A stretch of 21,033 nucleotides of DNA from a virus. The stretch is taken from positions 1-21,033 of IMG/VR virus record IMGVR_UViG_3300027749_000536; one strand, written 5' to 3'. Positions 11,499-19,515 of this stretch are shown piece after piece (the stretch's first letter is position 1; every line of letters begins with the position of its first letter). Both the position numbers and the translations under genes were made by a program. The notes below the pieces were generated by a model, which ran no database searches, was not told where the DNA came from, and saw only the letters and a program-made list of their open reading frames with translations.

Positions 11499-12193
11499 TA
11501 TAGTGTAGCCTCTTTAACTATACTCTTTACTAATTCTAAGTCAAACTTTTGATTCTTAAATTTCTTAACCCATATTTGTGGATTAATAACATTACTAATT
11601 GCACTTAATTGATCATCTCTAAAATTTGCCAGCATATCTTTTCCCGTAGAACAATTTAAAATAAGCCAAGGACTTACCTTACCATCTTTAACATCAAATA
11701 CTGCTCGATTAGTACTTACATATTTAAAATAATGATTCCACACAGAATTGTTCTCAGATGCCCAAGATTGCATATGAGCTATAGATCTTTCCAGTGCTGT
11801 TTCAACAGATTCTGTATGAATTAAATTGATAACATATTTTTCGTACAGTTCATCTCTGCACCAATGGTCTAACTTAACACCGCTACGTACTACATAATCA
11901 ATAAATTTATCAGGATACAGGGGTCTAATATTACTAACAAAGCTGCCAAACTTTACCATAGCATTATAGTATGGACTCTTTGCAAAATCGTCATAGATTT
12001 TATCCTGACCTAAATTTTGTGTAATTCTATAAAACTTATTATAGGTCTGAAAACCAATGTGAACATGTTTTTCATCTTTAGCTAGATATCTTCTTTTTTG
12101 TTCACACATATGTACTGCAAGAGTTCTTTCTTGCATGAACTTTGATTTACAAAACTGACAGGCGTAAGGTTTATTCACACTTAATTCTAGCAT
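11498..12193 (-). CDS. zinc-finger protein, 231 aa, conserved phage protein
   Basis: Residues 10-30 follow the classical finger spacing: C12-x2-C15-x3-F19-x5-L25-x2-H28, but the fourth ligand seems to be C30, closer than the usual 3-5 residue spacing. A basic patch (QKRRYLAKDEKHVHIG) follows. The remainder is helical with many aromatic residues (KSPYYNAMVKFGSFVSNIRP, ENNSVWNHYFKYVS). Probably binds DNA or protein; function unknown. It sits directly before the DnaE-like gene and is translationally coupled to it. Confidence 0.75.
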   Translation of the reverse strand: MLELSVNKPYACQFCKSKFMQERTLAVHMCEQKRRYLAKDEKHVHIGFQTYNKFYRITQNLGQDKIYDDFAKSPYYNAMVKFGSFVSNIRPLYPDKFIDYVVRSGVKLDHWCRDELYEKYVINLIHTESVETALERSIAHMQSWASENNSVWNHYFKYVSTNRAVFDVKDGKVSPWLILNCSTGKDMLANFRDDQLSAISNVINPQIWVKKFKNQKFDLELVKSIVKEATL

Positions 12194-12195
12194 AG

Positions 12196-12666
12196 TTAAA
12201 ACATTTTAGCAATTTGTTTATCATCATATCCATGAGACTGTGCTAACTTCTTTGCTTCGGCAGTGGTCATTAGTTGACTTAGCATGTCAATTTCATCTTG
12301 TTTTCTAGTTGGATATATTTCTAATAAAAATTTAGATAATTTATTGTTACCTTGTTTTTTCTTGAAGCCAATCCATTGATGGAAAAATATCTTTTGACTT
12401 TCGTGCCCGCACATACAAAGCAATTGCCACAATAACTTAGGATGTTTTTGTAAAATATTCCAGTGCTTGTTAAAATATTCATTGACTGTTAATACAAAAT
12501 GTTCCTGCGTATCACGACTACCTTGTGCATTACTGATGTATCGATTTAATATAAACAGTTCACTCTTTAGAGCTTTTTGTTGTTCTGCATCTAACTCGTC
12601 CCACAAACCTTTGTAGTTCATATCAACGGCTGCAAGTTTATCTTTTAGTTCAATTTTTTCACTCAT
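12196..12666 (-). CDS. conserved hypothetical phage protein, 156 aa
   Basis: The frame is open to 12717, but the ATG at 12666 (MSEKIELKDKLAAVD) overlaps the upstream gene by only 8 nt and is the likely start. An all-helical, Lys/Leu-rich protein with LWDELDAEQQKALKSELFIL, LTVNEYFNKHWNILQKHPKL and a C-terminal DDKQIAKMF. The length is near some phage clamp-loader small subunits (gp62 type), but I see no motif that supports this. It belongs to the coupled operon between uvsW and the DnaE-like gene. Confidence 0.7.
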   Translation of the reverse strand: MSEKIELKDKLAAVDMNYKGLWDELDAEQQKALKSELFILNRYISNAQGSRDTQEHFVLTVNEYFNKHWNILQKHPKLLWQLLCMCGHESQKIFFHQWIGFKKKQGNNKLSKFLLEIYPTRKQDEIDMLSQLMTTAEAKKLAQSHGYDDKQIAKMF

Positions 12667-12955
12667 TATCATCAACCACTGTACCATTGCTATGTCGCAT
12701 ACGAGTAATTTCAGCATCTTGGAACTTACGCTTTTCTTGAATAGTTAATTCATTCCATGTTCTACGAGGGTTGCTACAAAGCATACACCCAGGATTGCCG
12801 CAGTCCATTGCATGATGCTTGGCTAGTCTATGTGGTTGATCTAGAACTTTTTTACTAGCGCCATTTGTTTTAGCAATCTTAGTCTGCTTCTTAATAGCAT
12901 TTTCGTCTTTGAGTAGACGTTTACTATGATTAAATTTATCTGCTTCTGTGCTCAT
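12659..12955 (-). CDS. small Cys/His-motif protein, 98 aa
   Basis: A Lys-rich N-terminal half (IKKQTKIAKTNGASKK) precedes HRLAKHHAMDCGNPGCMLC at 42-60. Its C52-x4-C57-x2-C60 with nearby His suggests a zinc knuckle. It ends with NPRRTWNELTIQEKRKFQDA. ATGA couples it to the preceding 90-aa gene. Short proteins with CGNPxCxxC and RRTWxExTxQE recur in aquatic T4-like phages as far as I recall. Function unknown; nucleic-acid binding likely. Confidence 0.7.
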   Translation of the reverse strand: MSTEADKFNHSKRLLKDENAIKKQTKIAKTNGASKKVLDQPHRLAKHHAMDCGNPGCMLCSNPRRTWNELTIQEKRKFQDAEITRMRHSNGTVVDDNE

Positions 12956-13224
12956 AATGGTTTGTCCTTGCTTAGTCTATATATCATTATAGCACGATCT
13001 AAGGCCTTTTGTAAAGCGATATTGGTACGTGCTTCTCGATGAATTTCGCCCCACATTTGACTTTCCTTCATATGGTCAAACAACGGTCGGCCATCAGAAG
13101 TACGGGGATCAAAATTGTATCCAATTTCTTTTCGTGTACTAGGATCTGCGCCAATTTCTCTAGCATAGACTGTGTCTTTATCTCTTTCGTACACGTATGT
13201 TGCGCCTGGCTTAAGGCTTCCCAT
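12952..13224 (-). CDS. conserved hypothetical phage protein, 90 aa
   Basis: The N-terminal block LKPGATYVYERDKDTVYARE, then GADPSTRKEIGYNF, is characteristic of a small conserved family in cyanophage-like T4 phages. A helical C-terminal half follows (REARTNIALQKALDRAIMIY). It starts one base after the preceding gene's stop and overlaps the next by ATGA. No enzymatic signature. Confidence 0.72.
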   Translation of the reverse strand: MGSLKPGATYVYERDKDTVYAREIGADPSTRKEIGYNFDPRTSDGRPLFDHMKESQMWGEIHREARTNIALQKALDRAIMIYRLSKDKPL

Positions 13225-13225
13225 T

Positions 13226-13732
13226 TTACAGCAATCTATCTAATAGAATTATTTCACTTTGACGTGATATCTCTTTAACAAAATATGCACATAAAGTTTT
13301 TGGTTCATTAGTTAAGGGTACTGCAAGTAACTGGTTGTTTTTCATTTTAGGAAAATACCATTTGACATCGTTATAAAAATTTACAATTTCAATCTTCTTA
13401 AATTCTAATCTAAAGCTAGTTAGTGGATTAAAACAGAATGCTTCAAACCCTCGATCATTTAAACTAGTTAATGGTAAAATTTCAATATCACTTGCACTAC
13501 TACTGTCACCTACTGCAATTGACCAATCAATTGGCATAGTAACCTCGTCGTTTCCAATTTTAAGTACCATTGCCGGACTATTAAAACTTTCTAAGAAAAT
13601 CAGCGGCTGAAAGAAAAAATCAGGCGCTTGAGCATCGCTGTTATCTAATACAGCAAATCTCATGCTGTCATCTACCTCGTCGGGTAAATTATTCAAGTCG
13701 AATGCTTGATTGTCTAAGGTTAGTATTTGCAT
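13226..13732 (-). CDS. conserved hypothetical phage protein, 168 aa
   Basis: Acidic, beta-rich protein with highly conserved-looking stretches: FLESFNSPAMVLKIGNDEV, MPIDWSIAVGD, LPLTSLNDRGFEAFCFNP, VKWYFPKMKNNQLLAVPL and CAYFVKEISRQSE. These recall a uvsW-linked family in aquatic T4-like phages. It starts 9 nt after uvsW. No recognised domain; the regular alternation fits a beta-sandwich or a nucleic-acid-mimic fold. Confidence 0.75.
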   Translation of the reverse strand: MQILTLDNQAFDLNNLPDEVDDSMRFAVLDNSDAQAPDFFFQPLIFLESFNSPAMVLKIGNDEVTMPIDWSIAVGDSSSASDIEILPLTSLNDRGFEAFCFNPLTSFRLEFKKIEIVNFYNDVKWYFPKMKNNQLLAVPLTNEPKTLCAYFVKEISRQSEIILLDRLL

Positions 13733-13741
13733 ATTTTATTA

Positions 13742-15202
13742 TTATTTCCAGTCTATTTTCTCAATCGTGAACGGGTACTTAGCGTCCTTGTAAAACTTTT
13801 TACGTTGGGTAAGATGACGTTTGGCGTACTTGCAGGTTGAGGTGACATCCCAGATTTGTACAAAGTCTTTGTCATCTGCACGTCGAATGCCTCGCCCAAT
13901 GCTTTGTATAACCCTTGTAAAGCTCTTTCCGGATTCCACCATAACCAGATTAAAAATACGGGGGATATTAATACCCACAGCGGCCACACCGTAAGTCGCC
14001 ACAATAATCTTGTTGTCAACAGTCTTAACTTCATCGTATTCACTTTTCCTATCTTTTGTTTTTACTTCGCCTGAAATAAAGACACTATCTGGAATTTCAT
14101 TAACAATAAATTTACCTGTCTCTATTCGATTAACCAATACTAGAGTATTGCCGCTATTACTAATGCCGTTTACTAATTTTGATATAAAAATCATCCTGTC
14201 TTCATCAGTGACAAGATACTTGTATTCTTCTGCATAACTTCTAAACTCGGGTAAATCAATAAGTTGTGTAATGTTAACATGGCATGCACTTAGAACACCT
14301 TGCGCTTGTAATTCATGTGCATGTACCTCATGTACGCAGGGTCCTAGGCTTACAAAAATTTGCTGTGCTTCAAAATCTTCTTTAGGGACTGTACCAGTTA
14401 ATCCCCAACGAATAGGTGCATTATTAAAGTTCTGAGTTAGTAAATTTCTCAACACAGTGGCCTTAGCCATGTGTACTTCGTCAACCATGATAGTTGTAAC
14501 ACCATCAAGAAATTCAGCAAGCGTTAATATATCGTGCTCTTGATTTTTACTTTTCTTGTCGAGGATATTGAGACTTTGCCACGTGGCAATAGTATGAGTT
14601 TTATATAGATCTTTACGGTCACCGTAATACACGCCTACGTCAAGCCCGCAGTTAATAAAGTCTTCTTCTGTTTGCTCAACAAGACTTTTATTTGGTACAA
14701 TAGTAAATGTTCTACCATAGGGTTCGCAAATTTTTGCTAGTGTAGCTGTGGTAATTGTTTTACCAAAGCCCGTAGCAATCTCCTGTAAACACTGAGGATT
14801 TTCAAGAAATTTGTTTACTACTTCAACTTGGTCTTCTCGTAGTCTAATTGGTTGTCCGGCAAATCTATGTCCAACAGGCCAACATTGCTCTCCCCAAAAG
14901 TCAGCCTCAACTTTAGGAAACTGTAAATTAATGGCTGCGCGATTGTCAACAATATCTGTTATATCAACACCATTTTTTTCTAGCACTTCTAAGATCTTTG
15001 GCAATTGACTTAGGTAGCCGTTACCCCCTAATCCGAATAAGGTAATTGCCCCATCCCATCTTCCTAGCTTGTATGCTGGACGATATCTTGCCGTCGGATC
15101 TTCATACTTAAATGTATTTGCTAACTTACGTCGAATTTCAACAGGAAGTCCTTCTACCTTAAGATTTACCTCATCTTGGATGATTAATTTACACGATGGC
15201 AT
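13742..15202 (-). CDS. uvsW: RNA-DNA/DNA helicase UvsW, 486 aa
   Basis: Superfamily 2 motifs are complete. The Q-like LREDQVEVVNKF is at 121-132, Walker A IATGFGKT at 142-149, TIVPNKSLVEQ at 167-177, DEVH at 241-244, GLTGT at 267-271 and motif VI QSIGRGIRR near 435-445. The N-terminal 100 residues form the small substrate-binding domain seen in T4 UvsW (503 aa). The enzyme unwinds branched DNA and R-loops, drives fork regression and turns off origin replication late in infection. The start overlaps the end of the 391-aa gene by 14 nt. Confidence 0.93.
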   Translation of the reverse strand: MPSCKLIIQDEVNLKVEGLPVEIRRKLANTFKYEDPTARYRPAYKLGRWDGAITLFGLGGNGYLSQLPKILEVLEKNGVDITDIVDNRAAINLQFPKVEADFWGEQCWPVGHRFAGQPIRLREDQVEVVNKFLENPQCLQEIATGFGKTITTATLAKICEPYGRTFTIVPNKSLVEQTEEDFINCGLDVGVYYGDRKDLYKTHTIATWQSLNILDKKSKNQEHDILTLAEFLDGVTTIMVDEVHMAKATVLRNLLTQNFNNAPIRWGLTGTVPKEDFEAQQIFVSLGPCVHEVHAHELQAQGVLSACHVNITQLIDLPEFRSYAEEYKYLVTDEDRMIFISKLVNGISNSGNTLVLVNRIETGKFIVNEIPDSVFISGEVKTKDRKSEYDEVKTVDNKIIVATYGVAAVGINIPRIFNLVMVESGKSFTRVIQSIGRGIRRADDKDFVQIWDVTSTCKYAKRHLTQRKKFYKDAKYPFTIEKIDWK

Positions 15203-16364
15203 CTACCCCTCCTAAGGGACATTTGTCATTGTAGTATACTATCAAATCGACCGCATTGCAATAGACACTGGTTTTATTGCTTTTAAAATTATTTGAAAAA
15301 CTAATAACACTACTTGGATACCAACCATTTTTTAACATGAATTTTGGTAGTTTATTATTTGCAATACCTGCTACCTGTGTTTGTTGATTTAATTTAGAAT
15401 TGTAACCTAGCTGAGAAATCGATGAGTTAAAATCTTTATTGCTATCACTAACACTATCAAATCTAAAATAAATTCCAATGTTATTAATATTACTATTTTT
15501 CAGTGAAATTTCCAATTTTTTGAGATTTTGTAAACATTCCTTTGACTCATGTCCGTTGAAGACAATCATCACAGGTAATCGATTCAGTTCGTGTAAGGCA
15601 GTGATTACATCACCAAGCGATCTGATATTGCTATCAATCCATACTCGAGTTGATGGTCTATTTGCCAGTGCGTTTTTCAGTGAATTTTCTGGATTTTTCT
15701 GGAAAATCGAGTATTGAAATTTCTGACGTCGATCGTTGATTAGAATTAAATTATTCTCAGAAATCTCTCCAATGTCAGTAGTTACGGCAGCAACTAATTT
15801 GTCATTTGCTAAATTAAACACATCAAACTGGGTTGACGGTCTTAATCGGATTTCTGAAATTTCATGGTAAAATCCCATGATTTCTGGCGCTATCTCAAAG
15901 CTCTGAGATTTGAAGGTTTCTACTATTTGATAGATATTTTTTTCAGTAAGTATTGCACTATACTGTTTAGTGTTAATTGACAACAGCTGACCTTCGATGC
16001 TTTTACTTAGGTCAGTGATAAGCTGTCTTAGTCTCTTATTATAGGTAAATTCTATTAAAATTCGACCATCGTAATCAGTTGATAGCCAAATTTTTCTAAC
16101 TTGTTTGATTACTCTAAAAGAAGAACTCCATACTGGATTTTCAATGACAGCAAGCATACTAGGATTTGTCTCAAATATATGAGCTGCATGTTCTTTGAAT
16201 ATTTTTACCAGTAAGTTTGACTGATTTTCGGTCAAAAAATGGCCTGAGTTAATTTGTCGTGCAAGGCTGATTAAAACTTTTTTATCTCTATTAGGAACTT
16301 GAGAGCTTAGGTGTTCAATGCCTTGGCGGAACAGCTCTATGAGCAATGTGTCTACTGTTATCAT
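15189..16364 (-). CDS. conserved phage protein of the recombination block, 391 aa, unknown
   Basis: No Walker motif or nuclease signature is visible. The N-terminal 200 residues are helical with charged repeats. The C-terminal half looks like a Rossmann-like alpha/beta domain (LPVMIVFNGHESKECLQNLK, IGIYFRFDSVSDSNKDFN, LPKFMLKNGWYPSSVISF, VDLIVYYNDKCPLGG). Its lying between uvsY and uvsW with overlaps suggests a role in recombination-dependent replication. It has its own consensus promoter, with the -10 six bases before ATG and no Shine-Dalgarno. Confidence 0.75.
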   Translation of the reverse strand: MITVDTLLIELFRQGIEHLSSQVPNRDKKVLISLARQINSGHFLTENQSNLLVKIFKEHAAHIFETNPSMLAVIENPVWSSSFRVIKQVRKIWLSTDYDGRILIEFTYNKRLRQLITDLSKSIEGQLLSINTKQYSAILTEKNIYQIVETFKSQSFEIAPEIMGFYHEISEIRLRPSTQFDVFNLANDKLVAAVTTDIGEISENNLILINDRRQKFQYSIFQKNPENSLKNALANRPSTRVWIDSNIRSLGDVITALHELNRLPVMIVFNGHESKECLQNLKKLEISLKNSNINNIGIYFRFDSVSDSNKDFNSSISQLGYNSKLNQQTQVAGIANNKLPKFMLKNGWYPSSVISFSNNFKSNKTSVYCNAVDLIVYYNDKCPLGGVDAIV

Positions 16365-16370
16365 AGTTAG

Positions 16371-16399
16371 ATTATACTAGAGTATGAGTTAAAGGTCAA
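16371..16399 (-). promoter_or_regulatory. sigma70 promoter directly before the 391-aa gene
   Basis: TTGACC (16399-16394), 17 nt, TATAAT (16376-16371), six bases, then ATG 16364. One mismatch in 12. It lies between uvsY and the 391-aa gene and would give a leaderless mRNA carrying also uvsW. Confidence 0.65.
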
Positions 16400-16408
16400 G
16401 TTTTATGA

Positions 16409-16864
16409 TTATAACGTGGCATCTTCCATGCCAGCTACTCTAAGTTTAACTATGTTAGTTAATTGCCATTGTTTTTGATCTAATGCTTTAGTAATGCCAA
16501 GCCATTTGTTTCGTAGCAGGGCAAACTCGTTAATAATTTTTTCAAAATCTACTACATCAGACTCTCCCTCAACAAATTTTTCACAATCTCTTGAGGAAAG
16601 AGCCCTTTGATAGTTTTCTAAGTATTTTCTGAAGTGTTGACTCTTAAGTCGACGTAACTCAATATTCAAATATTCCAAAATTGCTTCAATTTCTTGTAAT
16701 TGACCAAATCGTTCTTCCACAATGCCGGGCATCCTGGCAGCGGCTTTTTCGATGTTTCCCGCTATGCGAGCATCTGTCTTTGCTGCCTGTAATTCAACTT
16801 CATAGTGTGCTACGGCATCTGGAATATACGAAATATCTTTTGAAACTTTTGTATACCAAGTCAT
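16409..16864 (-). CDS. uvsY: recombination mediator UvsY, 151 aa
   Basis: Small helical basic protein in the recombination block. The signature stretch EAILEYLNIELRRLKSQHFR then KYLENYQRALSSRD resembles UvsY. It is followed by NKWLGITKALDQKQWQLTNI and KLRVAGMEDATL, a conserved ending in aquatic T4-like UvsY. T4 UvsY is 137 aa; it forms a ring, wraps ssDNA, displaces gp32 and loads UvsX. The gene follows uvsX and the acidic 82-aa gene at 3-nt spacing. Confidence 0.88.
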   Translation of the reverse strand: MTWYTKVSKDISYIPDAVAHYEVELQAAKTDARIAGNIEKAAARMPGIVEERFGQLQEIEAILEYLNIELRRLKSQHFRKYLENYQRALSSRDCEKFVEGESDVVDFEKIINEFALLRNKWLGITKALDQKQWQLTNIVKLRVAGMEDATL

Positions 16865-16867
16865 AGA

Positions 16868-17116
16868 TTATTCATCATCTTCATAAGAATCTAAATCTTC
16901 TTCGTCGAGTTCTTCTTCGTCGCTTGTTTCGTCAAGATAAAAGTCAATAGCATTATCAAGATCTTCGTCAACACCACTAGCGCCAGCCATAACCTTATCG
17001 CTAACGCCGTGATCTGCTAGCAAATCAACATATCGTTCTGCTAGAACATCGAGTACTTTTTTATCAACGTACTCTTTAAACAACATCCAAATATCACCAA
17101 TATGATTTTCGTTCAT
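16868..17116 (-). CDS. acidic protein between uvsX and uvsY, 82 aa
   Basis: Residues 1-38 form an amphipathic helical domain (DIWMLFKEYVDKKVLDVLAE). Residues 49-82 are extremely acidic (DETSDEEELDEEDLDSYEDD). It overlaps the uvsX stop by ATGA. The acidic tail resembles the tails of gp32-type proteins or DNA mimics and could regulate access of UvsX or UvsY to gp32. This is inference from context; no family is recognised. Confidence 0.72.
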   Translation of the reverse strand: MNENHIGDIWMLFKEYVDKKVLDVLAERYVDLLADHGVSDKVMAGASGVDEDLDNAIDFYLDETSDEEELDEEDLDSYEDDE

Positions 17117-18192
17117 TCTATGATTTCTCCAGTTTCTTCATCAATGGCAAGTTGTACTGTAGGAACTGAGCGAACATCATTAAATTCAAGCATGACTTTG
17201 TCAAGACATCCATCTTCATTACGGTCCCATTCCTTACGATACATTTTAATTTCTGTACCACCTGTAGAAACGTATTTAAGTCTGTTACCATCTTTGGTAA
17301 GAATACCTTTTGCTTCACACAGATCAGTAAGACCACTGTATGGACTCATTCCTGTCGCATAAGGAATCTCAACTTGAACTGACTCAAATGGCTTGGCATA
17401 ACGTGTTTTCATAATTTTACAGGCTGCACGAATACCGTTTACAGTTGTAGTCTTATTTCCATCAGCATCTGTTTTCAATTTTAATTTACGCATGGCAATA
17501 ACAATACTGCTGGCATAGATAAAACCTTGTCCACCTGAAATTTTGTCATCTGGGTCAAACATGTCCTGGCTTGCGTAGGTATGATTAGTACAAACCAATC
17601 CAACATTATAACTACCAAACATGTTTACACAGTTACGTACAAGACTTGTAAGTGCTTTAGGCTTACGACCCATATCACCCTTCATCTCGCCTGCTTCGAA
17701 CTGATTAACGTCTGTAGGAGTTAACAACATACCAAGTGAATCAATAACAAACAATACTTTAGGACGAGTTGCTTCATCCATTGTTTTGTATTCTTTCATG
17801 AACTCACTAATGGTCTTTGCCACGTCGTCAATCATAGCCATGTTGAGTTTTAACAACTTTTGTTCACTTGTATCCACGCCAAGTGCATGGAGCCATTTCT
17901 CATCAAGAGCATTTTCACTGTCAACTAGTACTACATAAATGCCTTGTTGTTGTGCGGCTTTGATAAGGTTGCCAGAGCAGATATAGCTCTTGCCTGCACC
18001 TGATTCACCTGCAAGCACTGTCACTTTGCCAAGTGGCACACCTTTGTTAAAGTCTGAACTAATCAGATAATTTAGAGCATAGTTGCCAGTACTAATCCAG
18101 TCTGTAGGATCATTAAAGCCAACACCTAACCCATCAATGCTCTTGGTTAGGGTTTTACGGAATTTAGATAAGTCAAATGCTTTTGTTGCCAT
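17113..18192 (-). CDS. uvsX: RecA-like recombinase UvsX, 359 aa
   Basis: Walker A GESGAGKS at 62-69, VVLVDSENALDEKWLHALGV at 87-106 (RecA-type catalytic Glu region), Walker B KVLFVIDSLGML at 145-156, and loop region SGGQGFIYASSIVIAMRKLK follow RecA/UvsX order. T4 UvsX is 391 aa, so this is slightly short. It catalyses strand invasion for recombination-dependent replication and repair, with UvsY and gp32 next to it here. Confidence 0.94.
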   Translation of the reverse strand: MATKAFDLSKFRKTLTKSIDGLGVGFNDPTDWISTGNYALNYLISSDFNKGVPLGKVTVLAGESGAGKSYICSGNLIKAAQQQGIYVVLVDSENALDEKWLHALGVDTSEQKLLKLNMAMIDDVAKTISEFMKEYKTMDEATRPKVLFVIDSLGMLLTPTDVNQFEAGEMKGDMGRKPKALTSLVRNCVNMFGSYNVGLVCTNHTYASQDMFDPDDKISGGQGFIYASSIVIAMRKLKLKTDADGNKTTTVNGIRAACKIMKTRYAKPFESVQVEIPYATGMSPYSGLTDLCEAKGILTKDGNRLKYVSTGGTEIKMYRKEWDRNEDGCLDKVMLEFNDVRSVPTVQLAIDEETGEIIE

Positions 18193-18194
18193 GA

Positions 18195-18386
18195 TTAATT
18201 ATCCAAGTCCATTGCGATCCACTCTTTGATCACTGCAATAAGTTCTTCTTCTGTATTGCACATGACCTTAGCGGTCTTCCATTCTTCTTTCTTATCGCGA
18301 CCACTAACTTCGATCATGAAGCCGTTGTCATAACGATTAAGACTGATATTTTCATTTACTTTTGCGAGTTTGTTTAGTTTAGCCAT
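18195..18386 (-). CDS. small phage protein between gp32 and uvsX, 63 aa
   Basis: The start at ATG 18386 is chosen because TAGGAGA lies 8 nt upstream, as for gp32; the frame is open to 18425 but that part lies in an intergenic hairpin. The sequence starts basic (MAKLNKLAKVNENISLNRYD), then VSGRDKKEEWKTAKVMCNTE and a helix EELIAVIKEWIAMDLD. Function unknown. It is 2 nt from uvsX, so it is co-transcribed. Confidence 0.65.
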   Translation of the reverse strand: MAKLNKLAKVNENISLNRYDNGFMIEVSGRDKKEEWKTAKVMCNTEEELIAVIKEWIAMDLDN

Positions 18387-18411
18387 AGTTATTCTCCTAA
18401 TAGTGGCGAGA

Positions 18412-18435
18412 AGTACAGGGCGCAAACCCTGTACT
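18412..18435 (-). terminator. intergenic hairpin after gp32
   Basis: AGTACAGGG (18412-18420) and CCCTGTACT (18427-18435) form a perfect 9-bp stem with a 6-nt loop, 11 nt past the gp32 stop. No T-run follows on the minus strand. It probably attenuates transcription or protects the 3' end of abundant gp32 mRNA, giving less of the downstream genes. Confidence 0.55.
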
Positions 18436-18446
18436 CACTCTAACGT

Positions 18447-19457
18447 TTACTGCTTGTTTCGGTTACGAATCATAGCAAGAATGTCTTCTGCACGACCACC
18501 GCTTGCGGCAACTGGTGCTGATTCTTGCTTAGGTGCTGAGAATGATTTCTCAGCTGTAGCAACTTCGTCTTCCCAAGGTGCATCTTCTGCAGGGGCGGCT
18601 GCAACTGGTGCAGGACGAGCAACTGGAGTTGCCTTAGGAGCAGAGTTAGGATCACCAGTTGCCTGGCCCATACCTGCTGGTTTGAAATACTGTCCCCAAC
18701 GTTCCATATCAAACGGCTCGCCATCAACACTTGCTTCAAACATCTCTTTCATTACTTTAACTTCAACGTCAGTTGGCTTCTTAGGCAAGTAATCTTTAAG
18801 ATTAAACAAGCCATGTGTCTCTAAGTTAGCAGTCTCTGTACTGTCTAAAGGACGAGTACGACGGCTCCACTTTGATGTAGAGTAGTCAGCATACCCACCT
18901 TTTGAAGTTTTGATCAACTTAAAATCAACGCCGTTGACTGGATCAGTTGGCATGTCATCCATTTCTGGATCAAGCAATGCACCCTTGATCAGTTGGAAAA
19001 TCTGTGGTCCGATAATGAAACGACGGTTTGCATTTTCTGGACGATTTTCTTCTTTAAGACCGTCTTCAACAACGTATCCTTGGAAGATGTAACTACGCTT
19101 CTTCCAATACTTACGACCCATATCTTCCAATGCTGGATCTTTGAACCAACCACGAACCTCTGCAAGGATTGGACAAGCTTCTCCATACATTTCCATGCAG
19201 GGAACATTAACGGTTACAGACTTAGAGTCAGTAGAACCTTTAACGCCGGCGAATGGCAATTTGATCATTGCACGTTCTACCCAGAAAAATGTATTGTCGG
19301 GATTTCCGTCAGGTAAAAAACGGACTGTTGATTCGGAACCTTCTTTCAAGTTCCAGAAAGGGTAAATGGAATTATCTCCACCGGTACGTTCACCGCCACC
19401 TTTCGAATTACCTTCTTGCTCTTTGAGCTTTGCTCTGATTTCAGCTAATGATGCCAT
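18447..19457 (-). CDS. 32: single-stranded DNA-binding protein gp32, 336 aa
   Basis: The N-terminal basic segment (LAEIRAKLKEQEG) corresponds to the gp32 cooperative-binding B domain. The central OB-fold has FLPDGNPDNTFFWVERAMIK, then VPCMEMYGEACPILAEVR with Cys87 and Cys95 as likely zinc ligands. A Pro/Ala-rich linker (VARPAPVAAAPAEDAPWEDE) and a short helical end follow. T4 gp32 is 301 aa. It coats ssDNA and coordinates polymerase, helicase loading and recombination. TAGGAGA precedes the ATG. Confidence 0.93.
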   Translation of the reverse strand: MASLAEIRAKLKEQEGNSKGGGERTGGDNSIYPFWNLKEGSESTVRFLPDGNPDNTFFWVERAMIKLPFAGVKGSTDSKSVTVNVPCMEMYGEACPILAEVRGWFKDPALEDMGRKYWKKRSYIFQGYVVEDGLKEENRPENANRRFIIGPQIFQLIKGALLDPEMDDMPTDPVNGVDFKLIKTSKGGYADYSTSKWSRRTRPLDSTETANLETHGLFNLKDYLPKKPTDVEVKVMKEMFEASVDGEPFDMERWGQYFKPAGMGQATGDPNSAPKATPVARPAPVAAAPAEDAPWEDEVATAEKSFSAPKQESAPVAASGGRAEDILAMIRNRNKQ

Positions 19458-19515
19458 GATTATCTCCTATTGTTAGCCTAAGTTGTTTTGCATTTCTGCT
19501 AGTTTTGCCTATATC

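Noticed and set aside
12667-12717. Longer N-terminus for the 156-aa protein
   Set aside because: It would overlap the 98-aa gene by 59 nt. ATG 12666 gives the short overlap usual in this operon.
18370-18792. 140-codon plus-strand frame opposite gp32
   Set aside because: Antisense to the Ala/Pro-rich part of gp32, whose codon bias creates long opposite frames. No ribosome-binding site.
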